The translations under genes were made by a program, and so were the position numbers. This document shows, one piece after another, positions 60,101 through 62,792 of a stretch of 64,000 nt of DNA. The stretch is from Achatina immaculata. Its lineage: Eukaryota; Mollusca; Gastropoda; Stylommatophora; Achatinidae. The notes below the pieces were generated by a model. That model was not told where the DNA came from, did not search any database, and was given only the letters and a program-made list of their open reading frames with translations. Location of the stretch: positions 14,467,702 through 14,531,701 of the forward strand of contig CM019716.1 in the NCBI GenBank assembly GCA_009760885.1. Reading direction: 5' to 3'. Each line of letters opens with the position of its first letter. Positions within the stretch are counted from its first letter, which is position 1.

Positions 60101-61811
60101 TCAGTCTTATTTTTGTTCAGGCTGAGACCATTATTTTTACTTTCACGTACCACGACGTCCAGAAGAGCCTGTAGCTCCCCTTCACTTTTAGCAATCAGAA
60201 CTGTGTTGTCTGCATATCTTAAGTTGTTAAAGTTGTACCCGCCAACTGATATTCATGGCATGTTCTCTATATTTCTCATTATATTTTTGCTGTACAAGGA
60301 GAAGAGGTCAGGAGATAGAACACATCCTTGTGTCACTCCCAATTTTATGTCTTGGAATTCTCCTATTTGGTTCTCAACCTTCATTGCTGCTGATTGGTGC
60401 CAGTATATGTTTTTGATGAGTTTCAGATCTTTCCCATCTATGTTGATGTCTTCCAGCATTCTTATAATTTCTGTGTGTCTCACTTCATCGAATGCTTTAC
60501 AGTAGTCTATGAAGCATAAGTAAAGTCCATCTTTACTTCTATTGATCTTTCCATCAATGTTCTCAATATATATATATGGCATTACTTGTATCTTTTCCTT
60601 CGACGAAGCCACACTTTTCTTCAGCGATTTCTGGTTTTATTTTACCCCTGACTCTTCTCATGACAATATGAAGTAGGATTTTGGTAACATGGCCTATAAG
60701 TATGACTCTTATTTCATGATATGATATCAAATATTCATTTTTTATTTTTCAGTTTTTAAAAATTTATTTGGTTTTTTATTTTCAATTATTTTTTTCTGTT
60801 GTTTGTTTTTATTGTCTTTTTTTTTTAACAATTTTCAGTTATGTTTTTTCAATTGCTTGTTTTTTTTCAGTTACTTATCTTTTTTTATTTTCAGTTTGTT
60901 TTTTATTCCAGGTATTTGTTTTTTTTTCTCTTTTTTGTCAGTTTTTTTTTCTCATTTTCAGTTATTTGTCTCTTTCTTATTTTCTTATTTTCATTTATGT
61001 GTTGTTGTTTTTTTAAAATTAATAGCATATACAACAATTCTGTAATTTTGTATAGCCTGTTTATTTCTTGCAACTTTTGGGATAAGTTTTAAAGTTGTTT
61101 TTCTTTTTTTTTTTTTCATCTGCACTTGTTAGGATACATTGTGAAAGTTGTATAGTTTCATTAGTATTTCAGTTTTCTCCCATCCGAGAACACTGGGATA
61201 CACAAAACTTTCACAGTAATCACACAGTAATCCCTCATGCCTCCCATTCTTTATGAGTTAATCATTAGTTTGTGTAGTTGATGCAAGCATTCACTTCTAT
61301 AGTTCAAGGTTTCTTGCTGAGAATCGTATGATCACTTATGGACCACATCAAATTTCTGAGGGCCATAAATGGCAAAAGATATAAGTGATGTTTTTCTATT
61401 ATAGCATGGTTGGAGGAGTTCAACAGAAAACGTTTTTTAAAGATAGTGGCCAAGAACAGAAAAGAAGTTGAGAAACCTTGTTGTAGTTCACAGACTAAAT
61501 GTGTATATTATAGGGGAAAGGATGTCATAGTATATTCAAAGGAAGGAACATTCCTACTTTTTTTTTTCTAGTAATTTTCATCATTAATAGATTAGTTTTG
61601 TGTAACTTTTCAGTACAGATTTGAAAATAAAATGGAGAACTTCCAAGATTTTAGAATGTTTCATTTCCCTTCCAAAATATCAGCCATTCGTGGTGGGGAC
61701 TACTATCTCTTTGAGTCTGAGGGTGTTGATGAGCATGACAAGACAGCAGTGACATCACTGACATTTGGCACTGACACTGAGGGTCACACAGAAGGTCCAA
61801 ACCCATTGCAG
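11933..61811 (+). CDS. Piezo: Piezo mechanosensitive cation channel, internal part (23 exons, both ends outside window)
   Basis: Piezo proteins are very large trimeric plasma-membrane channels that open to membrane stretch and pass cations including calcium. The exons joined here encode 1051 codons without a stop, all with AG/GT borders and matching phases. The translation follows the family order: QSYV..LIAMM, WSITYHSWLTF, KYWI, TYQF..F, LLELH-like GEIHIFK, FFYKFGLE, PW..KWL.LPD, FITGATRI, LLLQRRV, KGAEL and GDYYLFE. From memory this matches about residues 390-1430 of human PIEZO1, that is, blade helical units plus the beam. The start codon and earlier exons lie left of the window; the anchor, cap and pore lie to the right. 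Alternative assignments are not credible; uncertainty concerns the small exons and the last acceptor. Confidence 0.95.
12376..12720 (+). repeat. Minisatellite, 34-bp unit, about 10 copies
   Basis: The unit contains CTTCTCAGACTGAAGGTAAT followed by AGGTTCTGCCTTAG. The left copies are nearly identical; copies 7-10 have several substitutions. It lies in the intron between exons 1 and 2. Each unit carries an acceptor-like CTTCTCAG and a donor-like AAG|GTAATA seven bases apart. Confidence 0.9.
12721..13952 (+). other. Remainder of intron 1-2, with a GC-richer stretch
   Basis: 12721-13070 is less AT-rich than the surroundings and has a 69-codon open frame (12862-13071), but no family match and no splice-phase fit to Piezo. 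13414-13475 is a three-copy repeat of about 25 bp around TATGTTATTTGTCAAAG. Nothing else is supported up to exon 2. Confidence 0.5.
13953..14213 (+). CDS. Piezo: Piezo exon 2: AWSITYHSWLTF transmembrane pair
   Basis: 87 codons, phase 0 to 0, acceptor TTCTGTTTGCAG, donor CAG|GTGAAG. It opens with AWSITYHSWLTF, one of the most conserved Piezo strings. Two hydrophobic segments follow (FAFLLAACILWML and FVLAYAVLLLLAQYVFCM), then a short loop LDNELPKMAGTYKLDEIGL resembling the human LRPELPTTLGPVSLRQLGL loop. The identification is secure. Confidence 0.97.
14674..14937 (-). mobile_element. tRNA-derived SINE, best-preserved copy
   Basis: The minus-strand head reads CTGGGTGGCAAAGTGCTTAG..., with a B-box-like GGGTTCAAATCC. 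The core contains CCAGGCATGATGCTGACCAC and the left end GTGCCC..TTTCCTTGACC-TATCAGC. Same family as 17518-17790 (opposite strand). It lies between exons 2 and 3, antisense to the gene; I see nothing further in that intron. Confidence 0.8.
15142..15271 (+). CDS. Piezo: Piezo exon 3: helix AFYTLFLVLTMRQFW and basic cytosolic tail
   Basis: 43 codons plus one base, acceptor GTTTGTTTTAG, donor C|GTAAGT. AFYTLFLVLTMRQFWGERHL matches the human LLYTLTFWLLLRQF segment. The end is a basic cytosolic loop (MQPRAKKESFLDKL). The exon ends on the first base of a codon (phase 1), the same phase used by the next four exons, so the following small exons can be included or skipped without a frameshift. Confidence 0.95.
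15272..17517 (+). other. Intron sequence after exon 3, no recognised feature
   Basis: AT-rich sequence with long T runs at 16668-16678 and 16738-16755. No coding frame with family similarity, no clear transposon and no strong repeat was seen. Confidence 0.5.
17518..17790 (+). mobile_element. tRNA-derived SINE, sense copy
   Basis: Head GTGTCAAGTGGTGAAGTTG..., B-box-like GTTTGAACCTGG, core GGCCAGGCATGATGCACACC, and a right end with AGTGGCCCTTGGCATAACAG followed by an ATCATCATC tail. This is the only clearly sense-oriented full copy of the family in the window. Confidence 0.75.
17989..18161. mobile_element. MITE-like element with TA duplications
   Basis: The ends form an inverted repeat: left CAGGGTGTTTCATAAAG, right (reverse complement) CAGGGTGATTCTAAAAG. 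TA flanks both sides (17987-17988 and 18162-18163). At 173 bp without a coding frame it resembles a Tc1/mariner-type MITE. Confidence 0.65.
18309..18332 (+). CDS. Piezo: Piezo candidate microexon 4 (24 nt)
   Basis: Acceptor GATTTTCTTGTCAACAG, donor GAAG|GTAAAG, length 24 nt, phase 1 at both ends. Placed after exon 3 it reads LPADVHFE. Both splice signals are good and the exon extends the acidic cytosolic loop before the next helix. Skipping it keeps the frame, so it could be a cassette exon. The evidence is splice signals and phase only; eight residues are too few for a homology claim. Confidence 0.55.
22450..22768. mobile_element. Fold-back repeat with inverted ends
   Basis: The left end ATACCATATTTCCTTGAATA and the right end (reverse complement) ATACTGTATTTCCTCGATTA form an inverted repeat followed by AATGC. 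Inside, GCATTTATTCA- and GCGTTTATTC-type words recur in both orientations, giving a cruciform-prone internal array. It has no coding frame. Confidence 0.65.
23605..23967 (+). repeat. Minisatellite, about 41-bp unit, 8-9 irregular copies
   Basis: The unit contains AGTTATTTCATTAGAGCTCT followed by TGTCATCTCCATCACACCAGC. Units vary in length through partial deletions (one lacks the AGTTATTTCATT part). It lies in the long intron after candidate exon 4. Confidence 0.88.
25727..28972 (+). mobile_element. RTE-like LINE, near full length but inactivated, with 12-bp target duplication
   Basis: A 5' leader (25727-26028) is followed by an endonuclease domain (KIATWNVRTLFQAGKLENVK, SEVRWTG, MGDFNAKVG, NQIDFILINK, SDHEPFCGK) and a reverse transcriptase (FIDYTKAFDKVKHNEM, MRQGCILSPDLF, LRYADDTVLI, KFKYLGAVITSDGKCR). 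C-terminal MWFIRGMLQIPWTAKITNEE is as in BovB/RTE proteins. Stops and frameshifts break it at, for example, 26347, 27110, 27545 and 28014. The tail is GATGATGATGA. AAGATACAACTT flanks it at 25715-25726 and 28973-28984. It inserted in sense in the Piezo intron. Confidence 0.9.
29083..29115 (+). CDS. Piezo: Piezo candidate small exon 5 (33 nt)
   Basis: Excellent acceptor (a run of T followed by GCAG) but a weak donor (GAAG|GTGTCC). Length 33 nt, phase 1 to 1, reading (E or Q)RYDPNIESNE without a stop. An F1 LINE copy starts about 20 bp after the donor and may have altered the intron side. The polar, acidic content fits the same cytosolic loop. It could be a weakly used cassette exon or a chance match. 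Confidence 0.5.
29137..29750 (-). mobile_element. LINE F1 copy beside candidate exon 5
   Basis: On the minus strand it reads SNTDQDGDIRKEVRIRIVK, STFKNLENTWYSKVISTKTK and LIYACKN, parallel to the copy at 344-1531. Its 3' end (left) begins about 20 bp after the weak donor of the 33-nt candidate exon. Possible degenerate target duplications (TAGGGAAAT/TAGGGAGAT) are not convincing. Confidence 0.82.
29760..31323 (+). other. Intron between candidate exons 5 and 6
   Basis: Contains a 133-codon open frame (30769-31170) without recognisable similarity and biased to F, L and S; a real exon is unlikely. A small triplicated TTCCTTATATTTCTGTG word occurs at 30070-30105. Nothing else is supported. Confidence 0.45.
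31324..31377 (+). CDS. Piezo: Piezo exon 6 (54 nt), restores the conserved glycine before KYWI
   Basis: Acceptor CTTGCGCTGTCCCCAG, donor TATAG|GTATGG, 18 codons, phase 1 to 1. It reads PLDMQHQSFDSKTMVFI and then, across the junction with exon 7, glycine. The result FIG-HFLWVLLCKYWI aligns with human LG-ELVKGVYAKYWI, glycine for glycine and with the same eight-residue spacing to KYWI. Direct splicing from exon 3 to exon 7 would give arginine there instead. This alignment makes it the best supported of the three small exons. Confidence 0.72.
   Translation, partial: FPWTCSTSHLTARPWSL
31378..33880 (+). other. Intron between exons 6 and 7
   Basis: AT-rich sequence. 32150-32990 is richer in GA and short open stretches, as in a worn retroelement, but no motif could be read with confidence. 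Confidence 0.45.
33881..34020 (+). CDS. Piezo: Piezo exon 7: KYWI helix and following helix
   Basis: 140 nt, entering in phase 1 and leaving in phase 0; donor CAG|GTGAGT, acceptor ACTGATATAG (pyrimidine-poor). It encodes LLCKYWIFFCTIMMAIISL and VVIYRIIYMILFLIFLILFQ, matching the human KYWIYVCAGMFIVVSF and VVYKIVYMFLFLLCLTLFQ pair. GC content rises clearly above the flanking intron. Confidence 0.96.
34021..36715 (+). other. Intron between exons 7 and 8
   Basis: Contains a (GA)n run at 34753-34768, (GT)n-G(n) at 35195-35220, a G run at 35928-35937 and a 45-bp F1 LINE scrap at 35287-35330. No coding potential with family similarity was seen. Confidence 0.55.
35287..35330 (-). mobile_element. 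Tiny LINE F1 3' scrap
   Basis: Contains ATCTTACATCCTTCCCATGC followed by CATTAAATGTAACATA, identical in layout to the F1 end at 350-390. It is too short to carry coding sequence. Confidence 0.7.
36716..36795 (+). repeat. 80-bp tandem duplication of the start of Piezo exon 8
   Basis: 36716-36770 is identical to 36796-36850, the first ~55 bases of exon 8; the period is exactly 80 bp. In the upstream copy the acceptor reads TTTTGCAAG instead of TTTTGCAGG, so the AG is shifted by one base, and the copy continues into the real exon's own polypyrimidine tract. It looks like a dead partial exon copy. Confidence 0.9.
36796..36944 (+). CDS. Piezo: Piezo exon 8: helix ending TYQFEEFHKYW
   Basis: 149 nt, phase 0 to 2, acceptor TTTTTTTGCAG, donor GA|GTGAGT. 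It encodes LWRAINFIFWWVVILYSM, LTLIYTYQFEEFHKYW and a loop NFTGFSDNE, matching human TYQF/TFQF..F..YW.NLTGF. NFT is a possible glycosylation site. An exact copy of the first ~55 bases lies 80 bp upstream and is listed separately. Confidence 0.96.
37449..38172. mobile_element. Possible piggyBac-type MITE, related to 62793-63482
   Basis: Shares ATGAATGAAGATTCCATAAA with 62946-62965 and has similar internal A-rich blocks. The right end reads (reverse complement) TTAACTTTTCCCCTGCCCGC, typical of TTAA-inserting elements. The left border is unsure; TTAA at 37449 is a candidate. Confidence 0.45.
38276..40571 (-). mobile_element. LINE family F2, 2.3 kb, 5'-truncated, nearly open, with 13-bp target duplication
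   Basis: On the minus strand it begins inside the endonuclease domain (ENQIDHILINNKWKRSL, GADIGSDHNLLVAKIKLKL) and runs through a full reverse transcriptase: QAGFRKGRSCIDHIFVLRQI, FIDFEKAFDSVNRDALWK, GVKQGCALSPTLF and LDFADDICLLSSS. The C-terminal end has RRWRWLGHVLRM and GRPKETWRR. A 575-codon frame (40024 to 38297) is open; upstream there are a stop and a frameshift (near 40070 and 40200). The tail is (GA)n. ATTCTGTCATAAT flanks it at 38263-38275 and 40572-40584, identical on both sides, suggesting a fairly recent insertion. Confidence 0.93.
40712..40858 (+). CDS. Piezo: Piezo exon 9: LKDIGLERY and helix ending LRYFH
   Basis: 147 nt, phase 2 to 2, acceptor TTGTTACCGTCAG, donor CAG|GTAAGT. 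The first base completes the aspartate codon left by exon 8. It encodes LKDIGLERYDTAGLFVKLL and TSFLVFVILQLRYFHTPFL, matching human LGDLGLEQFSVSELF and LLACILQLHYFHRPF. The acceptor lies only 127 bp past the target duplication of a LINE insertion, so the intronic branch region has been replaced or shortened. Confidence 0.95.
40859..41932 (+). other. Intron between exons 9 and 10, with a SINE scrap
   Basis: 40905-40990 resembles the left part of the SINE (GGGATGTGGTATTGACCCAC..CATCAGCACGTGAAAG). The rest is AT-rich without recognisable features; it ends in a (TGT)n tract used as the acceptor region of exon 10. Confidence 0.55.
41933..42045 (+). CDS. Piezo: Piezo exon 10: acidic cytosolic linker
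   Basis: 113 nt, phase 2 to 1; acceptor after (TGT)n ending GTAAG, donor AGAGA|GTATGT. It reads TTTDNSHVPRSDDEGNLQ then ITEDEDELLSDQEEQQKE, with no membrane segment. Vertebrate Piezos have a similarly acidic, poorly conserved loop at this place. The exon is accepted because the phases on both sides fit and the next exon's first codon is completed correctly. Confidence 0.88.
42400..43179 (+). mobile_element. LINE family F1, only sense-oriented copy
   Basis: It reads SKIGLEINKDKTKMKLLIN, DEVNQFAYLGSYIDKDGDT, REEVRIRTAKTALSFKN and, after frameshifts, PKENTWYKVEQIQEQCRDK and NLVGITSLDEVERLAENRKT. The 3' end is AGAAGGATGTAAGATGTAAG. It is the best guide to the F1 C-terminus in the window. A 7-bp TATCAAT near both borders is only weak support for a target duplication. 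Confidence 0.85.
43180..44067 (+). other. Rest of intron 10-11
   Basis: No gene or transposon recognised. The 125-codon minus-strand open frame (43653-43276) has no family similarity and no LINE motif. Confidence 0.45.
44068..44213 (+). CDS. Piezo: Piezo exon 11: amphipathic stretch and GEIHIFKLVAL helix
   Basis: 146 nt, phase 1 to 0, acceptor GCTGTGATTGCAG, donor GAG|GTGAGT. It encodes RSLRNWMKKKVLALSEKW, LTLFLWRLGEIHIFKLVA and LIVVVVSVYE. The last part matches human LLELHVFKLVALYTVWVALKE. The positively charged run before the helix suggests it sits on the cytosolic side. Confidence 0.95.
44329..44600. repeat. Degenerate ATC/ATN trinucleotide-rich tract
   Basis: About 270 bases dominated by CAT, ATC, ATT and ACC words with three-base periodicity, which produces a spurious minus-strand frame rich in M, I and V. 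It is best read as an aged microsatellite. Confidence 0.8.
44770..46120 (+). mobile_element. Old LINE 3' part, split by a nested insertion (44770-45298 and about 46060-46120)
   Basis: The left part reads EMRCLRSILNMTGRGQIRNN, AIRAKVGVTPVLRYIQKQQV and KWFVHIT, then RGRDHPRKRWKEE after stops: a LINE reverse-transcriptase C-terminus. It is interrupted at 45298/46044 by a second LINE. Confidence 0.75.
45299..46043 (+). mobile_element. LINE end with RNase H domain, nested, with 16-bp target duplication
   Basis: A 245-codon open frame ends at 46004. The RNase H motifs are the glutamate of RVETTAILKAL, the aspartate of FFTDSRALLESL, and histidine plus aspartate in WALSHCGIAGNETADTL. The first catalytic aspartate is missing because the copy is 5'-truncated. 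A zinc-knuckle-like CxC..C tail (DECPCGNGVKTPEYILQECP) follows. The tail is (GAA)n. ATCCTCAAGGACAAAA flanks it at 45283-45298 and 46044-46059. The clade carries an RNase H domain, so it differs from F1, F2 and RTE. Confidence 0.92.
46174..46344 (+). CDS. Piezo: Piezo exon 12: two helices with the LP-P-K turn
   Basis: 57 codons, phase 0 to 0, acceptor CCATGTATAG, donor TGT|GTATGT. It encodes VSALTAIYVLLVAILLPLPK, then LLLSHLLLLWTTIIILAKMI and FQLNLVKTDYWKTSC. Human counterpart strings are WAFALPYPRF and STVWTCVIIVCKMLYQL. The closing cysteine aligns with the conserved extracellular cysteine of human SSNC. Confidence 0.96.
46873..47135 (-). mobile_element. LINE F1 3' end
   Basis: Parallel to 350-600: CTTACATCCTTCCCGTGCTG, CACATAGGGCCAACATGG, AACTGGCTTCTCTTAACAAT, and CATATGTCCATC at the right. 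No clear target duplication. Antisense to Piezo, in the intron between exons 12 and 13. Confidence 0.82.
47333..47470 (+). mobile_element. LINE 3' end with GAAT tail
   Basis: It corresponds to DDLQMDALAAGHLAHNREAY in frame and ends in a GAATGAATGAATGAATG tail. Same family as 48250-48500 and 6555-6710. Confidence 0.8.
47956..48057 (+). CDS. Piezo: Piezo exon 13: extracellular loop with NAIWFGLKK
   Basis: 34 codons, phase 0 to 0, acceptor CTATCTTTACAG, donor CGG|GTATAA. It reads NNSFFSNTTDNAIWFGLKK and ends SAISYYLR. WFGLKK matches human WFGVRK. NNS and NTT are possible N-glycosylation sites, in the same loop where the human protein has NCT and NST. The loop is shorter than in vertebrates. Confidence 0.93.
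48250..48500 (+). mobile_element. LINE 3' end (DDLQMDAS type), longest copy
   Basis: It reads LEKTILEGYIVGKRKRKRPK, LQDIVDDLQMDASAAGHLTH and NREAYRNAVREAKFRKG, followed by AATGAATGAATG. KRKRKRPKRR is the basic GRP-like motif found at LINE C-termini. Confidence 0.82.
48501..49110 (+). other. Rest of intron 13-14
   Basis: AT-rich, with a short A run; no feature beyond the splice signals of exon 14. Confidence 0.5.
49111..49311 (+). CDS. Piezo: Piezo exon 14: helix, cytosolic loop and FFYKFGLE
   Basis: 67 codons, phase 0 to 0, acceptor TTGTTTCCTCAG, donor GAG|GTGAGT. It encodes LYILVLVVIVCESIIRYHQR, a basic loop QYYKTPSIVKPARG, and LSCIKFFANYFFYKFGLE. The final string is almost invariant in the family (human LGCLKYFINFFFYKFGLE). 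The identification is secure. Confidence 0.97.
49490..49800 (-). repeat. Interspersed repeat, minus copy (partner 56250-56545)
   Basis: Reverse-complement partner of 56250-56545. Shared words include GCCAGGCTAGGCCTGTTACT, GAGGTGGGACAGGGTCT, GGGTGTGCAGT.CTTCTTTAA and CTAGCATATCAGCT / CTGGCATATCAGCT. The class is unknown; its GC content is higher than the surroundings. The copies lie in introns 14-15 and 19-20 in opposite orientations. Confidence 0.85.
50348..50549 (+). CDS. Piezo: Piezo exon 15: two helices around a basic turn
   Basis: 202 nt, phase 0 to 1, acceptor AAATTTTCAG, donor G|GTGAGT. It encodes TRVDAVALVYIVLVAAIM, a turn MSRRTVARLW, and YMLILAIFLAVQFLVVLGFP then AGACI. This matches human GQRMNFLVTLHGCWLVA, RRHRQAIARLW and YQYLLCLGMPPALCI. 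Confidence 0.95.
50550..51149 (+). other. Intron between exons 15 and 16
   Basis: No repeat or coding frame of note; a series of TATTTTATCTGCATCCATTA-like words at 50955-51120 forms a faint degenerate tandem repeat (period about 60) around GTATTGTGAAGTATTTTAT. Confidence 0.45.
51150..51248 (+). CDS. Piezo: Piezo exon 16: GYPWQ..LKQWLFLPDY; its donor seeds a minisatellite
   Basis: 99 nt, phase 1 to 1, acceptor GTACATTTGCAG, donor GATAG|GTTAGT. It reads GYPWQHSKDVTQNLKQWLF then LPDYERPPHSLVLI, matching human DYPWRWS...LIKWLYLPDF. The last bases of the exon and the start of the intron form the unit of the tandem array that follows. Reading past the first donor meets TAG within two codons, so use of any later copy would truncate the protein. 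Confidence 0.95.
51244..53254 (+). repeat. Minisatellite, ~40 units of 47 or 52 bp, each carrying the exon-16 splice donor
   Basis: Unit start GATAGGTTAGTTGATGAAGA, then CTTATTCAC or CTCATTCAC, optionally a 5-bp insert (ATTTC, TTTTC or TATTC), then CTACACTAGAGTTGTTTT. Unit 1 begins with the last five bases of exon 16 plus its intron. By my count about 31 of 40 units keep GATAG|GTTAGT; about nine read GATAG|ATTA and have lost the GT. The last unit ends TTGTTTTGAA. The whole array lies in the intron between exons 16 and 17. Confidence 0.95.
53255..54467 (+). other. Rest of intron 16-17
   Basis: Contains a T-rich run at 53585-53613, a (GAAT)n at 53702-53722 and no recognisable coding sequence. 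The GAAT repeat may be the tail of a worn LINE end. Confidence 0.5.
54468..54633 (+). CDS. Piezo: Piezo exon 17: DFLQLLFVSLQ helix and charged loop
   Basis: 166 nt, phase 1 to 2, acceptor TTCTCTAATGCAG, donor GC|GTAAGG. It encodes GDFLQLLFVSLQAYVFSIEA and a polar loop with GGGDNADILADVEQNKPIP. Human counterparts are SDFLLLLCASQQWQVFSAE and the loop ending EPNPVPNF. It is reached from exon 16 by splicing out the whole 2 kb minisatellite. Confidence 0.95.
54718..54861 (-). mobile_element. LINE 3' end with GAT tail and 11-bp target duplication
   Basis: Near-identical (reverse complement) to 1780-1926, the end of the same LINE. CCTTTGTACCA flanks it at 54707-54717 and 54862-54872. It inserted antisense in the short intron between exons 17 and 18. 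Confidence 0.85.
55050..55235 (+). CDS. Piezo: Piezo exon 18: FWVTMAIIFITGATRINIF
   Basis: 186 nt, phase 2 to 2, acceptor TTTTATGTTTTATAG, donor AGAAT|GTAAGT. It encodes DVLKYLVFENMFWVTMAIIF, ITGATRINIFSLIYVIAVFC and FMWFGKEFYLKPLRSMLR. FITGATRI is nearly identical to human FVTGATRISIF. This is a core blade element just before the beam-proximal helices. Confidence 0.97.
55236..55841 (+). repeat. Intron 18-19 with GT-rich and (GA)n microsatellite (55577-55636)
   Basis: GTGTGTGTGCATGCATGTGC followed by a GA run at 55616-55635. Around it lie three loosely similar GGGAA-AT-CTC-AGAGTTAA words (55443, 55512 and nearby). No gene. Confidence 0.65.
55842..55899 (+). CDS. Piezo: Piezo exon 19: short exon WNFLIGYCILVMFFKTGLQ
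   Basis: 58 nt, phase 2 to 0, acceptor TTTGTTTTCATTAG, donor CAG|GTAAGA. It encodes MWNFLIGYCILVMFFKTGLQ, the counterpart of human LWDCLILYNVTVIISKNMLS. It is too short for ORF-based detection; the phase and the family order support it. Confidence 0.94.
56250..56545 (+). repeat. Interspersed repeat, plus copy (partner 49490-49800)
   Basis: Sense copy of the GC-richer repeat with GCCAGGCTAGGCCTGTTACT and GAGGTGGGACAGGGTCTTG. A 107-codon open frame (56291-56614) crosses it, but the partner copy is not open in that frame, so coding is unlikely. Confidence 0.85.
57275..57371 (+). CDS. Piezo: Piezo exon 20: helix around CWLVQLF
   Basis: 97 nt, phase 0 to 1, acceptor TGCCTGTTCAACAG, donor GTAG|GTAAGT. 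It encodes LVGCVYVKTLVSNHQCWLVQ then LFGVNCLLSNIV, matching human LLACVFVEQMQTGFCWVIQL and FSLVCTV. Conserved CW and the spacing to the next exon support it. Confidence 0.93.
57372..58097 (+). other. Intron between exons 20 and 21
   Basis: AT-rich; no feature recognised. Confidence 0.45.
58098..58263 (+). CDS. Piezo: Piezo exon 21: AWDVVCLTFLLLQRRVYSSHY
   Basis: 166 nt, phase 1 to 2, acceptor TTTTTCCTATGCAG, donor CAAA|GTAGGT. It reads ESEADSGTCRVEEDDAG then AWDVVCLTFLLLQRRVYS and HYFRHIVDTIQAQNNLV. Human counterpart strings are EEAGIIWDSVCFFFLLLQRR and SHYYLHVRADLQA. A strong family match leading directly into the beam. Confidence 0.97.
58739..58899 (+). CDS. Piezo: Piezo exon 22: beam helix
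   Basis: 161 nt, phase 2 to 1, acceptor ATAATTTTCAG, donor CAG|GTGAGA after one extra base. It reads KGAELINRIMIREVNKQNEQ and then a highly charged helix with DIKKKMKVLKRNQ. It is the counterpart of the human beam (RGFALYNA...LAQLKRQMERIRAKQ). In known Piezo structures the beam is the long cytosolic rod linking blade motion to the pore. Confidence 0.95.
58925..59440 (+). repeat. Degenerate tandem repeat, ~60-65-bp unit, about 7 copies
   Basis: Words recurring in order: CATTCATTATTTATTTCAA, AACCAGCATTTTCACTTTG and AATAAGATCCTATATTTTAT. The array starts 25 bp after the donor of the beam exon and decays to the right. Confidence 0.85.
59500..60720 (-). mobile_element. RTE-like LINE, reverse-transcriptase part, inactivated
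   Basis: On the minus strand it reads LCFIDYCKAFDEVRHTEI, GVTQGCVLSPDLFSLYSK and LRYADNTVLI, the last with D-N replacing the second catalytic aspartate. Then come MEMWFIKRMLKVPWTAKKTN, RQARFIGHFLRSEKLEH and RRDRGRQREKLLDG. It is close in layout to the sense element at 25727-28972. Frames are broken around 59890 and 60250. No target duplication found. Confidence 0.88.
60738..61010 (+). repeat. T-rich degenerate array with repeated TTTTCAGTT words
   Basis: Poly-T blocks separated by TTTTCAGTTATTTG-like words, 7-9 times. Each block looks like a polypyrimidine tract plus acceptor AG. It lies in the intron before exon 23. The open frames here are only poly-F artefacts. Confidence 0.85.
61011..61683 (+). 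other. Intron just before exon 23
   Basis: No repeat of note. The stretch 61400-61500 contains acceptor-like TTTTTCTATTATAG but no donor in a suitable phase, so no further exon was called. Confidence 0.4.
61684..61811 (+). CDS. Piezo: Piezo exon 23: GGDYYLFESE, start of acidic linker after the beam
   Basis: 128 nt from the preferred acceptor (TTTCATTTCCCTTCC...ATATCAG), phase 1 to 0, donor CAG|GTAACT. It reads AIRGGDYYLFESEGVDEHD and then TAVTSLTFGTDTEGHTEG. GGDYYLFE matches human SGDYFLFESDSEE. A second in-phase acceptor at 61647 would add 12 residues (DFRMFHFPSKIS) but has a purine-rich upstream tract. The segment equivalent to human QWWRPWLDHA, expected just before, was not found. Confidence 0.88.
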
Positions 61812-62109
61812 GTAACTTTGCAGTGTTAGGGATTTCATGCATTCTGTACAGATACAAGTCTTTATACTATAATAACTATGCTGTCCATCTTTGATCGAAA
61901 ACAACAGTCAGAAGTGATATTGAAGGAAAGTACAGATAAAGCTAAAAGAATGTACTATGAATACATATATCAAACATTGAAATTTTCATAAATATTTTAT
62001 ATAGCTAGAAATTTCACTTACATTACTTTTTTGATAATATGAGTCTTTTCACTTTAAACAACAGTTTTGAATCAAGCAGGTGTTAGCCATAGCACCATTT
62101 TGTTAAGTG

Positions 62110-62335
62110 GCTTCTCCCATGGGTGACTCCACCAGTTATAATTGACTTGCACGGTCAGTGATGTTATAGTGGTCAGTGATGTTATAGTGGTCAGTGCACT
62201 CCCAGGTTTACCAGAAGGCACCAGATTCAATTCTTCACAAGGACTTTTTTTTTTCTCAAGTTGGCTAGCACCAGGCTTTACCCAGCCTTAAGAAATGGAT
62301 ACCTGGGGGTTTCTCTGGGAAAAATTATTCATGTG
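62110..62335 (+). mobile_element. SINE copy, sense
   Basis: TRNA-like head with GTGGTCAGTGCACTCCCAGG and B-box-like AGATTCAATTC; GGTCAGTGATGTTATAGT is present twice in tandem. Ends near AGAAATGGATACCTGGG. Directly followed by a LINE end. Confidence 0.65.
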
Positions 62336-62341
62336 CTCTGA

Positions 62342-62590
62342 AGAGACCCCAGCAACATTGCTAAAACAGCTATGCGATGGACATCTGAGGGGAAAAAGAA
62401 AGAGAGGACAACCCAAGGCTACCTGGCAGAGAATTGTAGAGGTGGAAATGAATAGCATGCGGCCTAGCTGGGGCACAGTGCTAAAGCTGGCTGCGGACCG
62501 TGAGCGGTGAAGAGAAGTTGCTGCTGCCCTGGAAGATGCTGCAGGTTGTGATTGCCAAGGACGTGGATATGGATTATTATTATTATTATG
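62342..62590 (+). mobile_element. LINE 3' end with TTA tail
   Basis: It reads LKQLCDGHLRGKRKRGQPKA, TWQRIVEVEMNSMRPSWG and LKLAADRER, then a stop and an ATTATTATT tail. KRKRGQP..TWQR is the LINE C-terminal signature. An imperfect ATGTGCT(C/G)TG word near both ends may be its target duplication. Confidence 0.75.
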
Positions 62591-62792
62591 TGCTGTGCCA
62601 GATAGCATTGGTGATCATGCATTTTAATTTTATGTGGTCTTTAGTTCAGATGCATTTGTTTTTCTATGTCACATGCTCAGTCCACCGAGATATTTTTTCT
62701 GTTAGCCTTCCACTTCTTTTTCCTCTGAATTTTCCAATCATTACTAGGTTCTCCAACCTGTTTTCTCACTTTCTTTTTTTTTAAAAATCATT

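Noticed and set aside
60768..61092. Three overlapping poly-F/L open frames resembling membrane proteins
   Set aside because: Produced by the T-rich array in all three frames; no start context or family similarity.
61614..61683. Earlier start of exon 23 at the TTTTCAG ending at 61613
   Set aside because: That acceptor would put exon 23 in the wrong phase after exon 22 and meet TGA within a few codons.
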